The notes beneath the pieces are model-generated. The model saw only the letters and a list, made by a program, of their open reading frames with translations. It was not told the origin of the DNA and made no database searches. DNA of 64,000 nt from contig NZ_AP018498.1 in NCBI RefSeq assembly GCF_003569745.1, positions 1,711,001 through 1,775,000 on the forward strand. The letters run 5' to 3'. Every line of letters begins with the position of its first letter. Within the stretch, counting starts at the first letter, position 1. A program made the translations under genes and the position numbers. This DNA comes from Altererythrobacter sp. B11. Lineage in GTDB: Bacteria; Pseudomonadota; Alphaproteobacteria; Sphingomonadales; Sphingomonadaceae. This document shows positions 39,093-48,429 of the stretch, in pieces.

Positions 39093-40355
39093 TCAGGCGG
39101 ACGCGCTGCCCGCGGCCATCAGCGCCTTCTCCGCCTCGCCCAGATAGTCCCGCGTGATGGGCAGCGCGTGGCGATCCCGCACATACTGGATCTGGTAATT
39201 GCACATGCTGGCATAGGTGAAGGAGGTGGAGGCGCCGGCGAGATAGAAGGTCCACAGGCGGAAGAACCGCTCGTCGAACAGCTCCACGATCTTGTCCTTG
39301 TTCGCCATGCAGCGGGCATACCACTCGTCGATGGTCCTGGCGTAGTGCAGCCGCAGCGTCTCGACGTCGGAAGCGATCAGCCGCGCCTTCTCGCTCGCGG
39401 CCACGGTCTCGCTCAGCGCGGGAATATAGCCGCCGGGGAAAATCCACTTGTCGGTGAAGGCATCGGTAAAGCTGGGCGAGCCCATGCGCCCGATCGTGTG
39501 CAGCAGCATCACGCCATCGTCCGCGAGCAGCCGCGTGCAGGCCCGGAAGAAGGTTTCGTACTGCGGCACGCCGACATGTTCGAACATGCCGACCGACACG
39601 ATGCGGTCGAAGCGATCGCCGCGATCCGGCAGGAGGCGATAATCGATCAGCTCGAAAGTGACCTTGTCGGCCACGCCCGCCGCTTCCGCGCGCTTGCGGG
39701 CGAGGGCCAGCTGCTCCTCGCTCAGCGTGATGCCCAGGACCTCCACCCCGGCGCGCTGGGCGAGGAAGATCGCCATGCCGCCCCAACCGCAGCCGATGTC
39801 CAGCACCCGCTGCCCGGGCTTCAGCGCCAGCTTGGCGGCGATATGCGCCAGCTTGGCCTCCTGCGCTTCCTCCAGCGTAGAGACGCCGTCCGCCCAATAG
39901 GCGCAGCTATATTGCATATGGTCGCTGTCGAGCATCAGCTGGTACAGCGCATTGCCGATGTCATAGTGATGGGCGACGTTCCGCTTGGAGCTGCCCGGCT
40001 TATTGAACGAGCGAAGCAGCGCCTTCAGATGGCTTCCCATCCGCCGCGGCAGGGTGGGATCGCGCAGGTCGCGGCGGTCTTCCCAGCGGTTGTTCGCGCG
40101 GGCGAGCGTGACGAGCTGCATGATGTCGCCGCGTTCCATGATGATCCGCCCGTCCATATAGGCTTCACCCGCGCCGAGGCGTGGATCGAGCACGATATCG
40201 CGGGCCACCTTGCTATCGGCAAACCGCACGGCAACGTCAGGAAATCCGGGCGCGGGCTCGCCGAAGACGCGCTTGCGTCCATCGGCATAGGTCAGTTCAA
40301 GCGTTCCCTTGCGCACCATCCTGGTGAGCAGCCGATCGATCAATGCAGCACTCAT
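39093..40355 (-). CDS. cfa: Cyclopropane-fatty-acyl-phospholipid synthase
   Basis: 420 residues. Adds a methylene from S-adenosylmethionine across phospholipid double bonds. Seen: NVAHHYDIGNALYQLMLD, the SAM-binding VLDIGCGWGGMAIFL (184-198), and C-terminal FPGGYIPAL plus RRWTFYL-like (FFRLWTFYLAGA). Probably a stationary-phase or stress membrane enzyme; it precedes the MATE gene. No irregularity. Confidence 0.95.
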   Translation of the reverse strand: MSAALIDRLLTRMVRKGTLELTYADGRKRVFGEPAPGFPDVAVRFADSKVARDIVLDPRLGAGEAYMDGRIIMERGDIMQLVTLARANNRWEDRRDLRDPTLPRRMGSHLKALLRSFNKPGSSKRNVAHHYDIGNALYQLMLDSDHMQYSCAYWADGVSTLEEAQEAKLAHIAAKLALKPGQRVLDIGCGWGGMAIFLAQRAGVEVLGITLSEEQLALARKRAEAAGVADKVTFELIDYRLLPDRGDRFDRIVSVGMFEHVGVPQYETFFRACTRLLADDGVMLLHTIGRMGSPSFTDAFTDKWIFPGGYIPALSETVAASEKARLIASDVETLRLHYARTIDEWYARCMANKDKIVELFDERFFRLWTFYLAGASTSFTYASMCNYQIQYVRDRHALPITRDYLGEAEKALMAAGSASA

Positions 40356-40388
40356 GGAAGGCCTGATATAACGACTTGCCGGCCAGCG

Positions 40389-41129
40389 CTAGGTGCCGGC
40401 GTACCACTGATAGCCGGCGCGATCTTCCCAATATCCGCCGTGGCCCTCACCAATGCCGTCGAGGCTCGAAACCACTTCGATTCCAGTGAGATACTTAGCG
40501 CTCTTGTAGCCGAGCTGGCGTTCGATGCGGACGCGCAGCGGCGCTCCGTTCGCCACCGGCAGAGGCTCTCCGTTCAGCGAATGGGCCACCACCGTCTGTG
40601 GGTGAAGGGCATCCACCATGTCCACGCTTTCGTAATAGGGCGCGCCGCCCAACGTGTCGGCGCAGCGGAACACCACATATTGCGCGGCGGGCTTCACCCC
40701 GGCTTCGCGCAGGATCGTGCCGAGCTGCGGGCCGGTCCACTGGCCTATGGCGGACCACCCTTCCACACAGTCGTGGCGGGTGATCTGGGTGCGCTGGGGC
40801 AGGGCCTTCAGCGCATCCATGGACAGCGAGAGCTCGCGGTCGACCAGCCCCGTCACCCCCAGGCGCCAGTTCGCGAAGCCTTCCGCCTGTGCCTGCCGAT
40901 AGGCATCGCTGTCCACATCCGTGCTGCCATTGCCGCGGAAGAAGGGGGAGATGTCGGCGGGGGAATATTCGCGCGCCAGACCGTCACGCCCGCCGAGCCC
41001 GCGCTGGGCAAGGCGATGGAGCGTTTCCGCGCCATCGACCACGGAGCCGAACCATTGCGAATCCCCGATCTTCGAACAGCCTGCGGTAAAGGCCGCGGCG
41101 AGACCGGCAACGAAGTTACGCCTTTTCAT
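40389..41129 (-). CDS. Molybdopterin-dependent oxidoreductase (sulfite-oxidase fold)
   Basis: 246 residues from ATG 41129 (GGAGGG upstream). The N-terminus KRRNFVAGLAAAFTAGC is a short RR-containing export signal ending in a possible lipobox Cys. The core has GLVDRELSLSMDALKALPQ, TRHDCVEGWSAIGQWTGP with the Cys expected to ligate molybdenum, and GAPLRVRIERQLGYKSAKYL. This fits the SUOX/YedY-like family. It overlaps the cytochrome b561 gene by 14 nt, a common pairing in which the cytochrome supplies electrons. Substrate unknown. Confidence 0.9.
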   Translation of the reverse strand: MKRRNFVAGLAAAFTAGCSKIGDSQWFGSVVDGAETLHRLAQRGLGGRDGLAREYSPADISPFFRGNGSTDVDSDAYRQAQAEGFANWRLGVTGLVDRELSLSMDALKALPQRTQITRHDCVEGWSAIGQWTGPQLGTILREAGVKPAAQYVVFRCADTLGGAPYYESVDMVDALHPQTVVAHSLNGEPLPVANGAPLRVRIERQLGYKSAKYLTGIEVVSSLDGIGEGHGGYWEDRAGYQWYAGT

Positions 41130-41790
41130 CGACACGCCCTCCGGTGATCATCTCGCGCAGCTGCTTCGCGGGGCCGGACAGCAACACCAGCAGCACATGC
41201 ACCACGAAGAAGGCGAACAGCAGCCAGGCGCAGATGAAATGGATCGAACGCGCGCTCTGCCGTCCGCCGAGAAGGTCCAGCAGCCAGATCACTGCCGGGT
41301 CCATCCCGGGGCTGATCGCCCAGCCGGTAAAGATCATCAGCGGCAGCAGGATGAACAGCACCGCACCGTAGGACGCCTTCTGGAGGAAATTGTATTTGCC
41401 GTTTCCGTGATGAAAATCGAAGCGCAGATGCGCGCGGATATCCGCACCGATCGCCGACGGCCGCCATTCGCGGCGGCGGGTCGCGATGTCCCGCCGGAAA
41501 TGGCCGTTCAGCAGCGCCGCCAGCATGAACAGCAGCAGCGAAAGCGCGAACACCCAGGCGAACACCACGTGCCAGTCCCGCGCGGCGGCAAGGCTGTAAT
41601 AATCTGGGATCGTCGCCCATCCGGGGAAGCGCGGCACACGCAGCCAGGCGGTGCGCGGATCAAATCCCCAATCGCCCCAATAGAGGTTGCGATGCGCGTT
41701 GGAGATATTGAGGCCGGACATGAACAGCAGGATCAGGCTCAGGGCGTTGATCCAGTGCCAGATGCGTGTGCTCAGCGCGTGCCGCTTCAT
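41116..41790 (-). CDS. Cytochrome b561-type membrane subunit
   Basis: 224 residues with four or five membrane helices. STRIWHWINALSLILLFMSGL at the start and WHVVFAWVFALSLL, HFICAWLLFAFFVVHVLLVLL later supply paired His for b-type haem. It would transfer quinol electrons to the periplasmic molybdo-enzyme encoded just downstream, with which it overlaps. Its own start overlaps the stop of the SDR upstream (ATGA), so three genes form a tight operon. Confidence 0.92.
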   Translation of the reverse strand: MKRHALSTRIWHWINALSLILLFMSGLNISNAHRNLYWGDWGFDPRTAWLRVPRFPGWATIPDYYSLAAARDWHVVFAWVFALSLLLFMLAALLNGHFRRDIATRRREWRPSAIGADIRAHLRFDFHHGNGKYNFLQKASYGAVLFILLPLMIFTGWAISPGMDPAVIWLLDLLGGRQSARSIHFICAWLLFAFFVVHVLLVLLSGPAKQLREMITGGRVDEKA

Positions 41791-42551
41791 GCCTCTTCCT
41801 CCATCCCGCGTGCCAGATACATCACGTCGCGCCTTTGGGACAGCAGGTGTTGTCCGGAATCGACGAACAGCGTCTCACCGCTCGCCAGCGGGCCTGTCGC
41901 CAGGAAGAAGGCCGCGTCCGCCACTTCTTCCGCCGTCGTGCGGCGGCGGAGCAGGTTCAAGCGGTGCGAGATCTCCGCTTCTTCGCTCGTCTGGTCGTGG
42001 CTCGGGAGGATCGCGCCAGGGGCGAGGGCATAGATCCTGTCCTCAGGCGCGGCAGCCATTGCGAGCATCGGCACCATCGACGCGGCGGCGTTCTTGCTCA
42101 TCGTGTAGCTGAAGAAATCCGGGTTGGGATTGGCCGTCTTCTGATCGGTAAGCTGGATCACCCGCCGCCCCGCGCGCGATTGCGCGTGGGAGAGGAAGGC
42201 GCCGGCCAGTAGCGCGGGGGTCAGGGCGTTGACCTGCATCGCCCGGCGATTGATCCGCACATCGGGGTGGAATGGCTCATCGGGCTCGAACAGCGCGGCG
42301 GAATTGACGAGCACACGCCAATCCTCGAGCCGTTCTGCCAGCCCTTGGACCATCTCCTGCGCTGCCGCTCCGTCCGCCAGATCGCAGCGGAGCACTTCCG
42401 CGGAAGGTAGGCTATCGGCCAGGCGCTCCGCGGCTTCAGTCGAGCGGTGGCAGTGGAGAACCACATGCCAGCCTGCCGCCCCGAAGCGCGCCGCAATCGC
42501 GGCGCCGATCCGCACGGCGGCGCCGGTGACGAGGATGGCGGGGCGGCTCAT
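41787..42551 (-). CDS. SDR oxidoreductase, pteridine-reductase-like
   Basis: 254 residues. Rossmann start ILVTGAAVRIGAAIA with the GAAxRIG variant, typical of pteridine reductases and FolM rather than GxxxGIG dehydrogenases. NSAA replaces NNAG, and the active site is YTMSK. A pterin role would fit its tight linkage to a molybdopterin enzyme and cytochrome, but this is inference. First gene of the three-gene operon; 55 nt separate it from the ATPase gene. Confidence 0.88.
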   Translation of the reverse strand: MSRPAILVTGAAVRIGAAIAARFGAAGWHVVLHCHRSTEAAERLADSLPSAEVLRCDLADGAAAQEMVQGLAERLEDWRVLVNSAALFEPDEPFHPDVRINRRAMQVNALTPALLAGAFLSHAQSRAGRRVIQLTDQKTANPNPDFFSYTMSKNAAASMVPMLAMAAAPEDRIYALAPGAILPSHDQTSEEAEISHRLNLLRRRTTAEEVADAAFFLATGPLASGETLFVDSGQHLLSQRRDVMYLARGMEEEA

Positions 42552-42606
42552 GCGCCCGCTTTCAGCATATTATTCGTATATGTGAAAGGGTGCCCGGCTC
42601 GCGAGA

Positions 42607-44058
42607 TCAGACCGCCGCCGTCGTCAGGTTGAGATGCGGGATGGTGACGGTGCGCCGGCCGCCGAAGTCCGTCCGCACCACCAGCAGCCCCTGCTTTTCG
42701 AAATGGTCCAGCAACCGCTGCACGCGGCGCGGCGAGCTGGTGCCATAGATGCGCGCCAGCTCGTCGTCTTCTGGGCAGGGTTCCCCCTCGGCGGCGCTGC
42801 GCGCGATGGCGAGGAAGGGAGCCACCACGTCCTCCGGCAGGCTGGAAGCGAGGGCGAGCATGTCGGCGCATTCAGCGCTTTCCGTATCCACGCCGGCTAC
42901 CGCAATGGCGAAACGCCGGGCGAACTGGCTGGCGTCCAGCGCATTGCCGGGCAGGCCCTTCATCCGGCAGCGAACCGAGAAATCCTGATACAGCGCCGCC
43001 TGCGGCTGGAAGGTGCAGCCCTCTTCCCCCGCCATTTCCGCCAGCACCTCGCGCAGCAGCGGTTCGCTGTCCGCCGGGGGTGCGGGTGGCGGAGGGATGT
43101 GGCTGGGCTGGGGCGGCGTGAAGGTGGCGATGCGATCCTGCAGCGCGCCGGCGTCCACCACGGGCGTCGGCGGCGGAGGAGGAGGGGGCAGGGCTGCGGC
43201 TTCCGCCAGTCCGTCATGCAGCAGCACGCCCATTTCTTCGGCCGAAGCGGTCGGCAGCGGCATCAGTCCGGCCGCGACGGAATTGCCCTTCGTCCGCACC
43301 GCACCGATCTTCACCGCCACCGGCCGCCGGCTGATCGCGGGGCCGAGCCCGAGGAAGCGGCCGCGCTCGAGATCGCGGATCCGCTCTGCCTGCCGCCGTT
43401 CCATCCCCAGCAAATCGGCCGCGCGCACCATGTCGATATCGAGGAAGGTGCGCCCCATCAGGAAGTTGGAGGCTTCGGCCGCCACGTTCTTGGCGAGCTT
43501 GGCCAGGCGCTGCGTGGCGATCACGCCCGCGAGCCCGCGCTTGCGCCCGCGGCACATAAGGTTCGTCATCGCGCCCAGCGACAGGCGGCGCGCTTCCTCG
43601 CTCACTTCGCCCGCTGCGGCCGGGGCGAAGAGCTGGGCCTCGTCCACCGTGACCAGCGCCGGATACCAATGTTCGCGCGGCGCATCGAACAGCGCGGCAA
43701 GGAAGGTGGCGGCACAGCGCATCTGCCCGTCGATTTCCAGCCCGTCGAGCGCGAGCACCACCGAGGCGCGGTGTTCGCGGATCCGCGTCGCCAGGCGCGT
43801 GATCTCGCCATCGGCATAGGCGGCGCCGTCCACCACCACATGGCCGAACTCTTCCCCCAGCGAGACGAAGTCCCCTTCCGGGTCGATCACCACCTGCTGC
43901 ACCAGCGGCGCGCTTTCTTCCAGCAGGCGCCGCAGCAGATGCGACTTGCCCGAGCCGCTGTTGCCCTGGACGAGCAGGCGTGTCGCGAGGAGTTCCTCGA
44001 CGTCGATCACCACCGGGGCCCCGCGCTCGTCGGTGCCGATTTCGATTCTGCTGTCCAC
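42607..44058 (-). CDS. HerA-like ATPase
   Basis: 483 residues. Walker A GNSGSGKSH (32-40), Walker B ALVTVDEAQLF, arginine-rich RGRKRGLAGVIATQRLAKL sensor region: the HerA/FtsK-type fold of DUF87 proteins. A Pro-rich hinge (residues about 295-325) with PPPPPPP follows, then a C-terminal domain ending in a winged-helix-like ARIYGTSSPRRVQRLLDHFEKQGLLVV. HerA relatives move or process DNA; some are defence ATPases, but no partner nuclease (NurA, SIR2) lies beside it. Conserved in sphingomonads from memory; role unknown. Confidence 0.85.
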   Translation of the reverse strand: MDSRIEIGTDERGAPVVIDVEELLATRLLVQGNSGSGKSHLLRRLLEESAPLVQQVVIDPEGDFVSLGEEFGHVVVDGAAYADGEITRLATRIREHRASVVLALDGLEIDGQMRCAATFLAALFDAPREHWYPALVTVDEAQLFAPAAAGEVSEEARRLSLGAMTNLMCRGRKRGLAGVIATQRLAKLAKNVAAEASNFLMGRTFLDIDMVRAADLLGMERRQAERIRDLERGRFLGLGPAISRRPVAVKIGAVRTKGNSVAAGLMPLPTASAEEMGVLLHDGLAEAAALPPPPPPPTPVVDAGALQDRIATFTPPQPSHIPPPPAPPADSEPLLREVLAEMAGEEGCTFQPQAALYQDFSVRCRMKGLPGNALDASQFARRFAIAVAGVDTESAECADMLALASSLPEDVVAPFLAIARSAAEGEPCPEDDELARIYGTSSPRRVQRLLDHFEKQGLLVVRTDFGGRRTVTIPHLNLTTAAV

Positions 44059-44132
44059 GATGGGGCTCGTCTAGCGGGCGCGGCCGGGCAGCCAAAGCCC
44101 GGACGGCGATTTTTCCAGAGGCGGGAGCGGGT

Positions 44133-46460
44133 TCAGTCCGGCAGGCGGGCCGCCAGCTCCTCCAGCCAGACGTCGGCCACCGCGTCGCTCGGCGCCCGCC
44201 AGTCCCCCCGCGGGCTCAGCGCGCCGCCGCTGCTGACCTTCGGGCCGTTGGGTATCGCGCTGCGCTTGAACTGGCTGAAGGCGAAGAAGCGGCGGAGGAA
44301 GCTTTCCAGCCAGTGGCGGATGGTCGCCAGATCATAGGCGTTCTTCTTGTGCTCGGGGAATTCGGCCGGCCACAGGCCCGCGTCGGCATCCTTCCAGGCA
44401 TGCCAAGCAAGGAAGGCCACCTTGGACGGCGTCTGGCCGAAACGCATGATGTGGTGGAGGAAGAAGTCGTTGAGCTCATACGGCCCGATGCGCGCCTCGG
44501 TGCTCTGCATCGCCCCGTCCGCATCCGCGGGGACCAGTTCGGGGCTGATTTCCGTATCCAGAATCGCCAGCAGCACTTCGTTGGTGGCCTCGTCGAACTG
44601 GCCGGTCTGGGCCGACCAGCGGATCAGATACTGGATCAGCGTCTTGGGCACGCCGGCGTTCACGGCGTAGTGGCTCATCTGGTCGCCCACGCCATAGGTG
44701 CACCAGCCCAGCGCCAGTTCGGACAGGTCGCCCGTGCCGACCACGAAGCCGTGATGCTGCCCCGCAAGACGGAAGAGGTAATCGGTGCGCAGGCCCGCCT
44801 GCACATTCTCGAAGGTCACATCATAGACCGGCTCCCCCTTGCCGAAGGGATGACCGATGCTTTCGAGCATCTGCGTGGCGGAGGGGCGAATGTCGATTTC
44901 CTCGGCCGTGATCCCCATCGCGCGCATCAGGCGCCAGGCGTTGTCCTTTGTCTCGCCCGAGGTGGCGAAGCCCGGCATGGTATAGCCGCGGATCGTGCTG
45001 CGCGGCAGTTCGAGCCGGTCGCAGGCCTTGGCCGCCACGATCAGGGCGTGGGTGGAATCGAGCCCCCCCGAAATGCCGATGACAAGGCTGTGGGAGCGGG
45101 TCGCCTCGAGCCGGCGCATCAGGCCCTCGACCTGGATGTTGAACGCCTCGTAGCAGTCCTCGTCCAGCTTCTCCGGCCGGTTCGGCACGAAGGGGAAACG
45201 GCGGATCGGCCGGGTGAGGCCGATGTCGCCCTGCGCCGGGCAGTGGTTGAAGCGCACCGTGTGGAAGCGGTCTTCCGGCCGGCCCTGCGCCTCGGCGGCG
45301 TCGTTGAAGGTCTGCAGCCGCAGTCGGTCTGCCAGGATGCGCGAGCAATCGACATCGACCACGCAGAGTTCGGGCCGCAGGGCGAAGCGTTCGCTTTGCG
45401 CCAGTTCGTCGCCCAGTTCGAAGATCATGCCTTGCCCGTCCCAGGCTAGGTCGGTCGTGCTTTCGCCATGGCCCGCGGCGGAATAGACATAGGCGGCGGC
45501 CGCGCGCGAGCTTTGGGCGCGGCACAGCAGGCGCCGTTCGTCGGACTTGCCGATCACGATGTTGGAGGCCGACAGATTGGCAAGGATCGTCGCCCCGGCC
45601 AGCGCGCCATCGGTGGAGGGGGGCGTGGGCGCCCAGAGATCCTCGCAAATCTCGATGAACAGGCGGAAGCCGGGCAATTGGCTGGAGGCGAAGATCAGAT
45701 CGGTGCCGAAGGGCACCTCGTCCCCCGCGATGGCGATCGTGCCGCCGCGGATGTTTCGGCCGTGGGCGAACCAGCGCTTCTCGTAGAACTCGCGGTAATT
45801 GGGCAAATAGCTCTTGGGCACCACGCCCAGAAGTTGGCCGTTGGCGATGGCCAGCGCGCAATTGTAGAGCCGGCCGTTGTGGCGCAGCGGCGCCCCGATC
45901 AGCATCACCGGGGAGAGGCCGCTGCTGGCCGCCACGATGCCCGCTACTTCGGCCTCCACCGCCTGCAGCAGTGCGTCCTGCATCACCAGATCGTCCAGTG
46001 CATAGGAGGAGAGGCACAGTTCGGGGAAGACGAGCAGATCGACATGCGCGGCATGGGCGCGCTGCGCCTCTTCCACGATGGCACGCGCGTTATAGGCGAC
46101 ATCGGCGGTGCGCACGCGCGGCGTGCTGGTGGCGACGCGCACGAAGCCGTGGGCATGCATGTCGTAGAAGGGATGATCGCGCTCGCTCAAGGATCCTGTA
46201 CCTTTCCATTCTTCGGCCCCCGTCTCGTCGGCCAAGGGGGCGCCGGCCGGCTCCAACCAGTCAGCGGGCGTGCAGATGCCGAGCTCGGCCAGTCGCCGCT
46301 GGGTTGGGGGGCGGGGAATCTTCCCCCGCGCTTCCCAGCCATAGACGGTGCGGCTGGGCCAGGGTTCCGGCTGGCCATAGCGCGTGCCGAATTCCGCCGC
46401 CGTCAGCGGCGGATCATGGGCTTCGCGCCATTCGCGTATCTTCCGGCCGGCCAGATGCAT
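44133..46460 (-). CDS. nadE: Glutamine-dependent NAD+ synthetase with an N-terminal XRE-type HTH domain
   Basis: 775 residues in one frame. Residues 1-72 form an XRE-like HTH (KIREWREAHDPPLTAAEFG...SRTVYGWEARGKIP...RRLAELGI), residues 73-90 a linker. The enzyme begins about residue 91 (SERDHPFYDMHAHGFVRVA): nitrilase-type glutaminase with Glu147, Lys216, Cys272, then the synthetase with SGGLDS (464-469). It makes NAD+ from deamido-NAD+, ATP and glutamine. Normal enzymes start near residue 91, where a TTG (46190) behind AGGATCC could give a separate 685-residue product. ATG 46460 has GGAG just upstream, and a perfect palindrome lies directly before it. Fusion versus overlapping genes is unresolved. 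Confidence 0.93.
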   Translation of the reverse strand: MHLAGRKIREWREAHDPPLTAAEFGTRYGQPEPWPSRTVYGWEARGKIPRPPTQRRLAELGICTPADWLEPAGAPLADETGAEEWKGTGSLSERDHPFYDMHAHGFVRVATSTPRVRTADVAYNARAIVEEAQRAHAAHVDLLVFPELCLSSYALDDLVMQDALLQAVEAEVAGIVAASSGLSPVMLIGAPLRHNGRLYNCALAIANGQLLGVVPKSYLPNYREFYEKRWFAHGRNIRGGTIAIAGDEVPFGTDLIFASSQLPGFRLFIEICEDLWAPTPPSTDGALAGATILANLSASNIVIGKSDERRLLCRAQSSRAAAAYVYSAAGHGESTTDLAWDGQGMIFELGDELAQSERFALRPELCVVDVDCSRILADRLRLQTFNDAAEAQGRPEDRFHTVRFNHCPAQGDIGLTRPIRRFPFVPNRPEKLDEDCYEAFNIQVEGLMRRLEATRSHSLVIGISGGLDSTHALIVAAKACDRLELPRSTIRGYTMPGFATSGETKDNAWRLMRAMGITAEEIDIRPSATQMLESIGHPFGKGEPVYDVTFENVQAGLRTDYLFRLAGQHHGFVVGTGDLSELALGWCTYGVGDQMSHYAVNAGVPKTLIQYLIRWSAQTGQFDEATNEVLLAILDTEISPELVPADADGAMQSTEARIGPYELNDFFLHHIMRFGQTPSKVAFLAWHAWKDADAGLWPAEFPEHKKNAYDLATIRHWLESFLRRFFAFSQFKRSAIPNGPKVSSGGALSPRGDWRAPSDAVADVWLEELAARLPD

Positions 46461-46469
46461 TGCGCTCCA

Positions 46470-46486
46470 GTATCCTTGAAGGATAC
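46470..46486. promoter_or_regulatory. Perfect 17-bp palindrome in front of the HTH-NadE gene
   Basis: GTATCCTT-G-AAGGATAC, 8-bp arms around one base, ending 9 nt before ATG 46460 and right next to the ribosome-binding site. A related half-site (AAGGATCC) occurs at 46189-46196 beside the possible internal TTG start. Position and symmetry fit an autoregulatory operator for the fused HTH domain; binding is inferred. Confidence 0.65.
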
Positions 46487-46515
46487 CGGAGACAAGGGGC
46501 CGTGCGCGGCCGGGA

Positions 46516-47718
46516 TCAGGCCGTCGCCATTTCCGATCCGATCGGCAGCCGCGCCTTCACCGTGGCTTGCGACAGATCGAGCCCATAGAGCCGCGCCGCA
46601 TTGCCGCCGGTGAGGTTGCGCACATCCTCCGGCCGCATGTGGCCCATCGTTTCGCCGATGGTGCGGACGCTGTTGGGCCAGATGCTGTCCGGGTGCGGAT
46701 AATCGCTGGCCCACAGCAGATTGTGCGGCCCCCAGAATTCCAGCAGCCGCATGGCCGTGGGGCTTTGCTGGAAGGTGCCATAGACCTGCCGCTGGAACAC
46801 TTCGCTGGGCTTCATCTTGTGCGGGATGCCGCCCTTGTCGTCCCAATAGTCCTTGCATTCCCACAGGCGGAAATGGCGGTAGTCGAGCTCCTCGACCACC
46901 CACGGCACCCAGCCCACACCGCTTTCGGCAATCACGATGTTGAGCTTGGGATGCCGCTCCAGAATGCCCCAGGCGAACAGGTCCACGAAGGGATCGAGGA
47001 ACTGGTCGATGAACATCTTGGCATGGAGGAAGGTCGCCCCCGGGCTGCCCTTGTATTTGTCGAAGGCCTTGGTCACGCCGGGGAAGACGGTGACGTGGAA
47101 GCTCAGCACGATCCCGCTCTGTTCGAGCAGGTCGAACAGCGGTTCCCAGCGCTTGTCCTCCAGCCGGGGCTCGGCCATCGCGATCTGCAGATTGGCCTGT
47201 CGGCAGCCGCCCCGCTTCGCCAGCCGCTGCAGTTCCTCAAGGGCCGCCTCGGGGGTTGGCGGCAGCATGGCGACGCCGATCAGCCGTTCGGGCGCGGCAA
47301 CGCAGAAATCCTCGTACAGCCAGTCGTTATACGCGGCATAGCAGGCGCGCATGAAGGCTTCGTCGTCCGTCTTGATGCTGGTCACGGGGCCGAAGACCAG
47401 ATGCGCCCACACGCTGTCCCGGTCCATGTCTTCCAGCCGCAGCCGCGGATTGCCCGCGCGCAGCTCCGTCACGTCCTCGATGCCGCCGCGATCATAGGCG
47501 GTGTGGATCGGCTTGGGCCCGCCGAAGCTGAACGGCCGCCCGCTCCACATGCCCCAGCTCTGCCCGTCGGCCATCCACAGCGCGGGGCCTTTTTCCGGCT
47601 CCACCACGCGCGGCGCGCGCTCGCCCCATTTGGCGGCCATGCGCTCGCTCCACAGGTCGGGCGGCAGCATGTTCAGGTCCAGATGATCGTCGCAGGAGAC
47701 GAGGGCGGTTTCGATCAT
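46516..47718 (-). CDS. Amidohydrolase family protein (ACMSD-like)
   Basis: 400 codons from ATG 47718. TIM-barrel amidohydrolase of the Amidohydro_2 family: N-terminal metal motif SCDDHLDL (Asp11, His12), MLPPTPEAALEELQRLAKRGGC, a central His in LSFHVTVFPG, and the C-terminal metal Asp in LWASDYPHPDS. Members decarboxylate or hydrolyse ring compounds. The frame is open 110 codons upstream, but that stretch is translated repeat sequence. It precedes the HTH-NadE gene by 55 nt on the same strand; no pathway link is visible. Confidence 0.9.
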   Translation of the reverse strand: MIETALVSCDDHLDLNMLPPDLWSERMAAKWGERAPRVVEPEKGPALWMADGQSWGMWSGRPFSFGGPKPIHTAYDRGGIEDVTELRAGNPRLRLEDMDRDSVWAHLVFGPVTSIKTDDEAFMRACYAAYNDWLYEDFCVAAPERLIGVAMLPPTPEAALEELQRLAKRGGCRQANLQIAMAEPRLEDKRWEPLFDLLEQSGIVLSFHVTVFPGVTKAFDKYKGSPGATFLHAKMFIDQFLDPFVDLFAWGILERHPKLNIVIAESGVGWVPWVVEELDYRHFRLWECKDYWDDKGGIPHKMKPSEVFQRQVYGTFQQSPTAMRLLEFWGPHNLLWASDYPHPDSIWPNSVRTIGETMGHMRPEDVRNLTGGNAARLYGLDLSQATVKARLPIGSEMATA

Positions 47719-47808
47719 GGCAGCTCTCCGCAATTTCCTTAGCTTGCGAACAGCATGACAGGGCACTTCGCGCGCGGCAATGCAAAAGAGGGGCCGGGCC
47801 GGGTGCGC

Positions 47809-48340
47809 GTCCTTCGACAGGCTCAGGACGAGCGGGGTGGGGTAGGGTCCATGCCCGCTGCCGTCGGTGCGAGACCCCGGGTCAGGCCCGGGGTGACGGG
47901 TTAATGTCCCACTCCTCGTCATTCCCACGAACGCGGGAATCCAGTGCGGACCCTTCGACCGGCTCAGGATGAGCGGATGAGGAGCTGGCGCGGCCACTCG
48001 GTTCGTCGCGCGTAGGCCACGCTTGGAACGGCGTGGAACAGGGTTCATTGGCGGAAAACCGGGCTTTGCAACAGTGCGGGTTTAGCGCCTCGGGAAGGGG
48101 CCTTGGTCGGTGGTTCACGGTGGGAAAGAGCGGGCTTCGGGGTAGCGGCCTGAGGGGGGTGTAGGAAATCCGCTGCGGTGGTGCCCCATACTCACTCCGC
48201 AGGCGCGGCGAGCGTCCTTCGACAGGCTCAGGACGAGCGGGGTTGGGGCGGTCTCCCCCGCTTTCGTCATTCCCGCGAAGGCGGGAATCCCGCGCAGAGC
48301 CAGCCTCGTCCTTCGGCGAGCTCGAGACGAGCGGGGTGGG
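47809..48340. repeat. Cluster of repeats A, B and C
   Basis: Most of the 47719-48429 gap. Type A copies near 47811, 47951, 48213 and a degenerate one at 48311; type B near 47918 and 48265; type C near 47875. The rest (48000-48200) shows no gene or structure I recognise. Open frames here are translated repeats. Confidence 0.85.
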
Positions 48341-48429
48341 GCAAAACAGTGCAGGAGGGTGGGGCGCTTCTGTTGCAAGGCGCGCCCCGGGCCCCTGGAA
48401 TCCCTTCTGTTGCCCGGTGGGTCCAACCG

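Noticed and set aside
47719-48048. 110-codon N-terminal extension of the amidohydrolase
   Set aside because: It is the translation of repeats A and B (for example LVLSLSKDA); the family-conserved start is at 47718.
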